Shown: positions 1-5,471 of the stretch, one piece after another
Layout of the letters: each line of letters starts with the position of its first letter
How positions within the stretch are numbered: position 1 is the first letter of the stretch
Origin: Acidobacteriota bacterium
GTDB taxonomy: Bacteria; Acidobacteriota; Terriglobia; Acidiferrales; UBA7541
DNA: 5,471 nt
Assembly (NCBI GenBank): GCA_003224515.1
Contig: QHZC01000128.1
Location: 1-5,471 of the forward strand
Direction: 5' to 3'
The notes under the pieces: generated by a model
The model's input: only the letters and a program-made list of their open reading frames with translations
What the model was told of the DNA's origin: nothing
Databases searched by the model: none
Made by a program: the position numbers and the translations under genes

Positions 1-1762
1 TTGCGCAACAGGCCGTACTCGAAGAGCACGAGACCAAAAGCGCCCCAGGCCACGGCGATGCTGGCGGGCTGCGATTGCAACTCATACCAAAGGAGCAGAC
101 CGCCAAGGGTGGACGCCGCCCAGGAGTAAACGTGATGGATGTCGCGCTTGCGCCACTCGTCGGGCATACGGATGAGGCGTGAGAGCGCATAGAAGATGAC
201 GGCGACGATGGCGAGGGACAAGAGGCGCACGCTGATGCCGCGCCAGGTGGCCGTGACGTAGAGATTCACGCTGATGCTGCGGAGCAGCGTCAGTCCAGCG
301 AGAGCGTGCGACTGCCAGGGCAATTCTTCGAGCTCGATGCGCTGATCAACGATCGCAAGGACCAACGCAAACGCGGCCCAAAGTGGTGCCAGCCAGCCAT
401 TGGGAGCTTCATACCAGGCGAGAAGTGCGAGGAGTCCGGTCGCAGCGAAAGAATGTAGGAACGCGACGACGCGCGTGTAGCGCTTCTCCGGCACGGCTTT
501 GCGCGAGAGGAAGTACGAGCCCGCGGCGACAATCGAGATCGTAAAGATGCGCAACGAGATGGGGCCAGAGAATTTTTGTTCGAGGTCGTAGTTGTAAAAG
601 TACGCGCGAACTAGAGCGCAAAGACTCACGACATTTGCCTGCCAGGCGATCTGCTGGTAACGAATCCAGCGCGTGGACAGCGCGAGCACGACAGCGAAAA
701 CCATCCAGCCGACGGCGATCCAGGGCACGCGGAGCGCTTCCTCGAGGAGCCATACCATCATACCGGCGGCAGCCCATGTGTAGGCCACGCGCGCGAGTGC
801 GAGATGGCGCTCGTCCGTGGTACCCATCCGCTTGGCGAGCCAATAGCCACCAATAACAACCGGCAATGCGCTGAAAGCGCGCACAGGAACGGTGTGCCAG
901 GTGTGGATGCCGGCCTGGTCAGCGGTGAGCTCGGTGAACACGGCGAGACCGGTGAGAAGATGCGAATGCCAGGCAAGGGCGTGATAACGCAGCGCGCGCG
1001 CGGCCTCGGACAGCAGCACCGCGAAAGCGATGAGAGCAAGAGGCTGCCAAAGCTCCGGCGCTTCGAACCAGATGAGAAGAGCAAAGAATCCGCTGCCTGC
1101 GGCGGCGAAGAGACCGCGAATGGTGCGCTGTCCGAGATCGTCGCGCAGGACAGCCAACCTGGCGGTGAGATAGAACGCTACGCCAAGAATGGGAAGAGTG
1201 AGCAACCGCAATCGCACATGAGCGTGTTCAGGGGATTCAAGATGCAGATTGACGACGATCGCGCGATAGAAAGTGAGCAAGCAGAGGAGCGCGTACTGCA
1301 ATTGCAGGTGCGGCGATTCGAGGGCGCGGCACAGAGAGGCGAGAATAAGCATGATGGCGGCGAACGCGAGCGCTGTCCAATCGTGAGAGAACAGGGCCCA
1401 GGCGGCGGATGCGGCGGCCAATGCACCGAGATAAGAATGGATGGTCAGCAGCGGGCGATCGGGTGAGCCATTGATTAAATCCTTCCAGCGCGAGCCGACG
1501 CCGAGGGCATTGCTATAGAAGACGACGGCGCACAGGGAAAAAAGGACACCCGCGGCGAGCGCCGGATCCTCATTCGCGAGACGCAAGGTGAGAAGATGTC
1601 GGAAGTCAACGCCGACAAGATGCAGACCGACGAGCAGGCCTGTCAGGAGACCCAGCCGGCGGAAAACGACTTCTTTCACGATGATCCCAGCTGCCAGGAA
1701 AGCCTCCGCGCCGACGAGCCAGAGAATCGCCACGTTGTTTCCGGAATAGTGAAAATGATAGG
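1..1762 (-). pseudogene. DUF2339 membrane protein, C-terminal repeat segment (frameshifted, partial)
   Basis: From about 1760 the minus strand is open in a different frame for about 586 codons and runs off the window at position 1. It starts YHFHYSGNNVAILWLVGAEA, which resembles the FRYSG...LWLxEAEAL element of DUF2339 proteins, then VVFRRLGLLTGLL. From about 1440 onward it contains repeating units of roughly 108 residues, each pairing a LLxWYEAP...AFALVL segment with a WQ.H..AGL..LR segment and a xxVRLLxLxIVxVxFYLxxR segment. This frame is closed upstream by TAA 1916-1914, and its first plausible start is GTG 1733, so it is not a self-standing gene but the downstream part of the 3319 gene. 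No stop occurs anywhere in it, so decay, if real, is recent. The two upstream segments plus this one give at least about 1,100 residues, long but plausible for the family. The C-terminus is outside the window. Confidence 0.8.
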
Positions 1763-2224
1763 CAATTGGGCCAAGCCGAATTCGAACGCCCCAACAACCA
1801 GGAGCGCGAGATAGGCGAGCTCCGGCTGGACGGACTGAAACTTCATTACCCCGAGGAGCAGGAGGACGTTTAAGAGCGCAGCGAGGGTGGAGATGTGTTC
1901 TTCGAAGTCGGTCTTAATATTGCGGGCCATGTAGGAAATGCGGAAGGTAAGCCAGTAGAAAAAAAGCAAAGCCAAGCTGGGATGGTATTGGTCAAAGGGC
2001 TGGCCGTGAGCGCCCTCGATGCCCAGGATGCGATAGAGCCAATAGAGATGATTCAGGTAGCTGGAGAGAATGCCGAAGACTTCGAGCTCGAACCAGCCCA
2101 TTTTCAGGACGATCGAAACCAATCCGATGGCGAGAAACACGCCGGCAGAAAGGCTGTAGACAGTGTCTTGGCTGAGCGCCACTGTGGTGTAACCCAGCAG
2201 GAAGGCAAGACCGGTTACGAATTG
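1763..2224 (-). pseudogene. DUF2339 membrane protein, middle segment (same frame, after the stop)
   Basis: These 154 codons continue the N-terminal segment in the same frame immediately after the TAG, beginning QFVTGLAFLLGYTTVALS. They encode several hydrophobic segments (VYSLSAGVFLAIGLVSIVL, LALLFFYWLTF, STLAALLNVLLLLGV, LAYLALLVVGAFEFGLAQLP) separated by short polar loops, as expected for the DUF2339 membrane domain. A possible restart is GTG 2182, but I see no convincing ribosome binding site in front of it, so independent translation is doubtful. The frame stays open to 1676, but beyond about 1763 it turns into non-membrane, Arg/Ser-rich sequence while another frame picks up the family sequence. 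I therefore place the end of the genuine segment near GLAQLP. A gene caller could report 1676-2182 as a separate small protein, but its last 28 or so residues are probably frameshift product. Confidence 0.75.
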
Positions 2225-3319
2225 CTAGCGATAGCGCAGGGTGTGGAAGGCCATAGCCACCGCAACGAGGAGCATCAGAGCACAATCGAGCGTGATCGCG
2301 CCGGGGTTGTGAGAAAGAACGCGCATGGCTTCGACGTGGTAAATCCCGAAAGTGCTGAAGAACAGTAGTGCCCACCCGCCACCAATACCGGTGCGGCCAA
2401 GAAGTTGGTACTGCTCAAGTTTTTCGATGTAAATGCCGCCTACCAGGAGTACGAGCGCAACAGTATATGAAATGATATCCTTTCCGGCGGGCCCCATCGC
2501 GCGAAGTTTGAGAATGCCAAGCAGGGCGATTCCAATCACCGTCATGATGATGCCGATTTTGGGGAGCCAGTTCGTGCCCAGTGCTTCCTCGATCCTGGAT
2601 ACCGATTTCATGCGCTGCTGAAACGTGGGCTTCGCCGTGGGAACACGATAAGCAGAAATCGGAGGCGGCGCGGAGACGCGCACGACCGCGGCGGGAGGGA
2701 TCCCCGCCGGTACGCGCGGCGTGGGAGCGGGAATGCGCGGCGCAGGCGGCTGGGACAAAGGAATAGGAATGGTTTGTGGGGGAGCCACCGGTTCAGACGG
2801 TCTTACCTCGACCGGGGTTTTCCCTGCGGCAGAGCGGACCGGCTTTGGCTCCACGGGTGCGGGTGCCACTGGCAGCTTTTGCGCGGGCGTGCTCGCAGGA
2901 ACGACTGGCACCGGAGCTGGCGCAAGCGGAGCAGGCTCGTACGGCTTTTGCAGCGGCTGCGGCTCAGGCCTCTTCTCAGGAACGGGAAACGACATCGCCG
3001 CAGGCAGTTTGACTGGCACCGACAAGTCAACGCGTGGAGCCGGAACCTGTGTTTCTTTCGTTGCAGGCGGGACCGGGGCGGCCGGGCGCTGCGCGGCTTC
3101 AACGACAACTGGCGCAGAGGGACGCGCGGGAGCGCTGAGTTGGCGCTTGAGGTCGGCGACTTCGCGCTGAAAGGAGGCATGCTGCCTGGAGTTCTCTTCG
3201 GTGAGCCGGTCCAGATTGTCGCGGAGTTTCTTGTACTTCCCGAGTAAGACCAGGGTGATGAACGGTGTGGCGACAGCCAGAACTAAAAAAAGCACAAAAA
3301 TCAGCTCAGCAAGGGGCAT
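2225..3319 (-). pseudogene. DUF2339 membrane protein, N-terminal segment ending at an in-frame TAG
   Basis: This is the first 364 residues of a DUF2339 family integral membrane protein; the family is widespread but has no established function. Residues 4-27 form a hydrophobic anchor. Residues 28-61 look like a charged coiled coil (KYKKLRDNLDRLTEENS). Residues 62-235 are a Pro/Ala/Val-rich linker. The membrane domain begins at about 244 with EEALGTNWLPKIG, which resembles the typical DUF2339 GxNWLxKIG entry, followed by hydrophobic segments near 255-270, 283-298, 313-327 and 341-358. I chose ATG 3319 because AAGGA lies six bases upstream and the anchor starts at once; the frame is open upstream to 3403, but that extension is not membrane-like. 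The segment stops at TAG 2227-2225 directly after HTLRYR, although the same frame continues with family-like membrane sequence. I infer a truncated gene or a sequence error rather than a natural C-terminus. Confidence 0.85.
2615..3136 (-). repeat. Pro/Ala-rich low-complexity linker within the DUF2339 gene
   Basis: Residues 62-235 of the N-terminal segment are dominated by Pro, Ala and Val, with many PxP, PAP and EPKP-type strings and scattered Lys/Arg, and have no hydrophobic segment. It would be a long extended tether between the anchor plus coiled coil and the polytopic domain. The biased composition creates long spurious open frames on the plus strand (Gly/Ser/Thr-rich or Arg/Trp-rich). 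It is not an exact DNA repeat; the bias is at the protein level. Confidence 0.75.
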
Positions 3320-3325
3320 GGGACA

Positions 3326-3330
3326 TCCTT
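3326..3330 (-). promoter_or_regulatory. Ribosome binding site of the DUF2339 gene
   Basis: On the minus strand AAGGA stands six bases before ATG 3319. It decides the start: translation begins at MPLAELIFVL rather than at upstream in-frame codons reaching to 3403. Confidence 0.7.
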
Positions 3331-3393
3331 GGGGTGCGTGATCCTTTGTTCTGATGTTAGAACGACGGCAGGTAAGAATCTTGCAATTTGTTT

Positions 3394-3408
3394 CCAGGGC
3401 CACCCTGG
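3394..3408. repeat. Perfect inverted repeat CCAGGG-CCA-CCCTGG
   Basis: Two six-base arms around a three-base spacer form a perfect dyad 75 bases upstream of the DUF2339 start and about 130 bases upstream of the rightward promoter. It could be an operator half-site pair or a small hairpin in the DUF2339 leader. It is short enough to occur by chance, so a role is only suggested. Confidence 0.35.
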
Positions 3409-3539
3409 CAGTAACCTCTGTTTAGATAAGAGCCTTAAAATGAAAGACTTAGGGTCGCAATTTGAATGCGCTTTGGGCCGCAAAACCGAAGCAGAAGGAC
3501 TCCTCTGGCAATCGATTCCCGGCACGATGGACCGAGATG

Positions 3540-3548
3540 TGGTATACT
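3540..3548 (+). promoter_or_regulatory. Extended -10 promoter for the helicase gene
   Basis: TGGTATACT combines the TGn extension with a -10 box that matches TATAAT at five of six positions. No recognisable -35 box lies 16-18 bases upstream, which fits extended -10 promoters of the housekeeping sigma factor. The predicted start point is about 3555, about 190 bases before the helicase ATG. It is the best sigma-70-like match I found in the intergenic region, but only a sequence match. Confidence 0.45.
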
Positions 3549-3640
3549 TCGTTTGCGCTTAATACCTCGGTTGTGTTGTGCGGTCCCTCCGGTGCATTGT
3601 TTGATCTGAGATTCCCCGCCTCCAGTTTCCTCCGTACGTT

Positions 3641-3650
3641 TTACGCGTAA
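3641..3650. repeat. Perfect 10-base palindrome TTACGCGTAA
   Basis: This self-complementary site lies inside the presumed helicase leader, 92 bases before the ATG and right after another palindrome, CGTACG (3633-3638). It could be a protein binding site. A chance occurrence cannot be excluded. Confidence 0.3.
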
Positions 3651-3742
3651 TCTAAAACTAGACTGGCAAAGCAAGCCGCCGGCCCGCCCAAGAATTCGTG
3701 TGCGCACCGCGACGGCTTCTGCCAGCAAGAAAGTAATATTGA

Positions 3743-5035
3743 ATGTTGAATGTTTCAGAAGTGAATGCCGAGCGCTGTTTGGAAGCTCTGCCGGAACGCG
3801 CGTCAGCGCGATTTTCCGAAATGCAGATTTCTCCTTATGTAAAGGAGCGACTGGCAGCGGCGCGGTTTGCCACGCCGACTCCGGTGCAGGCTGCCGCAAT
3901 TCCACAGGCGTTGGAAGGCAAAGACGTGCTGGCGACGGCACAGACGGGAACCGGCAAGACGCTGGCTTTCCTGATTCCAGTGATCGAGCAGCTGCTCAAA
4001 GATAAGACTCCGGGAATTGCGGCGCTGGTGCTGGTGCCAACACGCGAGCTGGCGATGCAGGTAGTGGATCAATACAACGCGCTGCGCGGCAAGCAACTGT
4101 TGCCCGCAGCGCTAGTCGTCGGGGGATTGTCCGAAGGCGCGCAACTCCAGGCAATTCGCAAGGGAGCGCGGCTGGTGGTGGCGACTCCGGGGCGACTCGA
4201 AGATTACCTCGACCGCAGACTTTTCCACTTTAACGCGCTGCGCATTCTCATCCTCGATGAAGCCGACCGTATGCTGGACATGGGATTCCTTCCGGCGATC
4301 AAGCGAATCGTATCGATCCTGCCCAAAGAGCGTCAGACGATGTGCTTCTCGGCGACGATGGAAGGCGATATGGCACGTATCGTGAAAGATTATCTTCGCA
4401 ATGCCGTGCGGTTATCCTTTGGTTCGACCTCGAAGCCATCGGAAAATGTGCGCGTACAGGCGTTCGAAGTTGCCCTGGACCGCAAACAGGAAATGTTGCA
4501 ACGCTTGCTGGCCAAAGAAACGGGAAAGTGCCTGGTGTTTGCACGGACCAAGCGCGGGACCGAGCGGATTACCGAGAGCTTGAATCGCAAGGGATTCTCC
4601 GCCGCCATGATTCATGGCGACCGCTCGCAATCGCAACGCACTTCGGCGCTGACGGGATTTCAGCAGGGGCGCTTCCGAGTGCTGGTGGCGACGGATCTGG
4701 CCTCGCGCGGAATCCACGTACAGGACATTGCGCACGTCATCAACTACGATTTGCCCGAGGTGGCAGAGAACTTCATCCACCGCGTTGGGCGAACGGGACG
4801 CAACGGCGGACACGGCGTGGCTTCAACCCTTTTCGGGAAAGAGCAGCGGTCGGAATTGTTCCACCTGGAGCGTTCGCTGGGCATCAAGATCGAGCGGATG
4901 CGCGCGGATGAAACTACTTGGCTTCCCGAAAAACAGGAACGGTTGCCGGTCAATCTGCCTCGCGTGGAGTCGATCCAGAAACCCGAGAGATTTGTGTTCC
5001 CCGGCGAGGTTTTCCAGACGCGGCTCGAAAACTAA
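3743..5035 (+). CDS. DEAD-box ATP-dependent RNA helicase, RhlE-like
   Basis: This intact 430-residue protein is an ATP-dependent RNA helicase of superfamily 2 that would unwind or remodel short RNA duplexes in the cytoplasm, for example in ribosome assembly, mRNA decay or cold adaptation. All motifs are visible: Q motif (F24, Q49), motif I AQTGTGKT 66-73, Ia PTRELA 99-104, GG 127-128, Ib TPGR 148-151, II DEAD 172-175, III SAT 203-205, IV LVFARTK 264-270, V ATDLASRGIHV 316-326 and VI HRVGRTGR 346-353. Motif V has His325 where many members have Asp; RhlB-type proteins also carry His there. The tail after the second RecA domain is only about 55 residues and lacks the long basic extension of many RhlE or DeaD proteins. 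ATG 3743 is chosen because TGA 3740-3742 precedes it in frame and the Q-motif Phe needs the N-terminus; a weak AAGAAAG lies nine bases upstream. A tandem TTGAATG repeat puts a second, out-of-frame ATG at 3750 that ends after four codons. Subfamily is less certain than family. Confidence 0.95.
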   Translation: MLNVSEVNAERCLEALPERASARFSEMQISPYVKERLAAARFATPTPVQAAAIPQALEGKDVLATAQTGTGKTLAFLIPVIEQLLKDKTPGIAALVLVPTRELAMQVVDQYNALRGKQLLPAALVVGGLSEGAQLQAIRKGARLVVATPGRLEDYLDRRLFHFNALRILILDEADRMLDMGFLPAIKRIVSILPKERQTMCFSATMEGDMARIVKDYLRNAVRLSFGSTSKPSENVRVQAFEVALDRKQEMLQRLLAKETGKCLVFARTKRGTERITESLNRKGFSAAMIHGDRSQSQRTSALTGFQQGRFRVLVATDLASRGIHVQDIAHVINYDLPEVAENFIHRVGRTGRNGGHGVASTLFGKEQRSELFHLERSLGIKIERMRADETTWLPEKQERLPVNLPRVESIQKPERFVFPGEVFQTRLEN

Positions 5036-5060
5036 GCAATTCTAATCACCAAGTGAAACT

Positions 5061-5089
5061 CGGGTCCCCCGATCAGATCTGGGGGCCCG
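5061..5089 (+). terminator. GC-rich hairpin after the helicase gene
   Basis: CGGGTCCCC and GGGGGCCCG can form nine continuous pairs (one G-U) around an 11-base loop containing GATCAGATC. It begins 25 bases after the helicase stop and ends 35 bases before the acetyltransferase start, the expected place for a terminator. No T-run follows, so it is not a textbook intrinsic terminator; it may act as an mRNA 3'-end stabiliser or be a small dispersed palindromic element. Confidence 0.55.
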
Positions 5090-5124
5090 CCTGCGTCTAA
5101 GAGCACCCATAACAAAATACGGGC

Positions 5125-5471
5125 ATGCTGATTCGGCCTGCAGCCAATAGGGACACGAAGGCCATCTGGGCGATCATGGAGCGCGCATCATTCGGGGGGG
5201 CGAGACCTACACCTTTCCACGCGACACGAGCAAAGAGCGCGCGCGCGTACTGGCTTTCGATGGAGCGGGAGGGTTTCCTAGCGGAAGACAACGGCGACAT
5301 CGTTGGAACGTACTGCCTGCAAGCGAACCGGAACGGCGGCGGAGCTCAGGTGGCCAATTGCGGCTACATGACAGCCGTTTCAGCGACGGGCCGCGGCGTA
5401 GCCCGAGCGATGTGCGCACATTCGCTGGACCGCGCGCGGGCGCGCGGATTTCGCGCGATGCAATACAATTT
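5125..5471 (+). CDS. GNAT family N-acetyltransferase (3' end cut by the window)
   Basis: The visible 115 residues are the N-terminal part of a GNAT protein, which transfers an acetyl group from acetyl-CoA to an amine of a small molecule or protein; the substrate cannot be told. It starts MLIRPAANRDTKAIWAIM, typical for the family's first strand and helix, continues with FLAEDNGDIVGTYCL and VANCGYMTAVSATGRGVARAM, and ends in RARARGFRAMQYN before the edge. The acetyl-CoA loop is T88-G-R-G91-V-A93, with Thr where Arg or Gln is usual. ATG 5125 is the first start after TAA 5110-5112; the ribosome binding site is weak. Residues about 20-41 do not look like the family, whereas another frame over 5187-5240 gives GETYTFPRDTSKERAR, the expected sequence. 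This suggests two compensating indels, real or sequencing errors. It follows the helicase by 89 bases with a hairpin between, so it is probably a separate transcript. Confidence 0.8.
   Translation, partial: MLIRPAANRDTKAIWAIMERASFGGARPTPFHATRAKSARAYWLSMEREGFLAEDNGDIVGTYCLQANRNGGGAQVANCGYMTAVSATGRGVARAMCAHSLDRARARGFRAMQYN

Larger units (their letters stand above)
3320..3742. other. Divergent intergenic region with long helicase leader
   Basis: About 420 bases separate the outward-facing DUF2339 gene and the DEAD-box gene, with no credible protein or RNA gene. The left part should hold the minus-strand promoter, but I could not find a convincing -35/-10 pair. The right part carries an extended -10 promoter at 3540-3548, a perfect 10-base palindrome at 3641-3650 and two CCTCC tracts (about 3620 and 3630). 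Transcription from 3540-3548 would give a helicase leader of about 190 bases. Long leaders are known for some DEAD-box helicase mRNAs such as deaD/csdA, where they take part in cold or autoregulation; whether that applies here is inference. Confidence 0.5.

Noticed and set aside
804..1466. 220-codon open frame on the plus strand
   Set aside because: It is antisense to the DUF2339 C-terminal segment, is rich in Glu/Arg/Gly/Gln without any recognisable domain, and mirrors hydrophobic codons of the real gene.
1755..1770. Programmed ribosomal frameshift site in the DUF2339 gene
   Set aside because: No slippery heptamer in the correct phase and no obvious downstream structure; residues also appear to be missing, which favours a deletion.
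1895..2368. 157-codon open frame on the plus strand
   Set aside because: It lies antisense across the DUF2339 middle and N-terminal segments, including both sides of the TAG, and shows no domain or ribosome binding site.
2721..3247. Gly/Ser/Thr-rich and Arg/Trp-rich plus-strand open frames (2721-3170, 2774-3247)
   Set aside because: They are produced by the biased Pro/Ala codons of the linker on the opposite strand; the apparent low complexity is a mirror effect.
3517..3530. GGCAC-containing stretch resembling a sigma-54 -24 element
   Set aside because: The matching -12 TTGC element at the right spacing is absent.
3435..3941. 168-codon open frame on the minus strand over the intergenic region and helicase start
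   Set aside because: No domain, mixed composition, no ribosome binding site, and overlap with the start of the well-supported helicase gene.
4342..4911. 189-codon plus-strand and 133-codon minus-strand (4412-4813) frames within the helicase
   Set aside because: Both overlap the conserved motifs IV-VI of the helicase in the wrong frame and have no family resemblance.
5097..5419. Minus-strand open frames of 67 and 70 codons (5097-5300, 5207-5419)
   Set aside because: They are antisense to the GNAT gene, which is supported by family motifs.

Overview
The window is a GC-rich bacterial fragment. Its gene content (a very long DUF2339 polytopic membrane protein, a compact RhlE-type DEAD-box helicase and a GNAT acetyltransferase) and its codon style suggest a soil-type bacterium, perhaps Acidobacteriota. 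That placement is inference from general resemblance; no rRNA or other phylogenetic marker is present.

Region 1-3319, minus strand. The left 60% is one gene read right to left: a DUF2339 integral membrane protein with an N-terminal anchor, a coiled coil, a long Pro/Ala linker and then a large polytopic domain. Its C-terminus lies beyond the window edge. The reading frame is broken twice. An in-frame TAG sits at 2225-2227, and a frameshift near 1763, probably accompanied by a small deletion, moves the reading to another frame. That last frame then stays open for about 586 codons to position 1. The protein sequence continues sensibly across both breaks, so this is either a recently inactivated gene or an assembly with errors. 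The C-terminal part is built from repeating membrane units of about 108 residues.

Region 3320-3742 is a divergent intergenic region of about 420 bases. It holds a ribosome binding site for the DUF2339 gene, a good extended -10 promoter pointing right, two short perfect palindromes, and an apparent leader of about 190 bases before the helicase.

Region 3743-5035, plus strand, is an intact 430-residue DEAD-box ATP-dependent RNA helicase with all the canonical motifs. A GC-rich hairpin (5061-5089) follows 25 bases after its stop.

Region 5125-5471, plus strand, is the start of a GNAT N-acetyltransferase cut by the window end. It reads open throughout, but a short internal stretch (about 5182-5247) makes family-like sequence only in another frame, implying two compensating indels.

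The three genes have no obvious shared pathway, and I see no mobile element, CRISPR array, RNA gene or defence system. The most notable signals are the broken giant membrane protein, its internal repeat architecture, and the double-frameshifted patch in the acetyltransferase.
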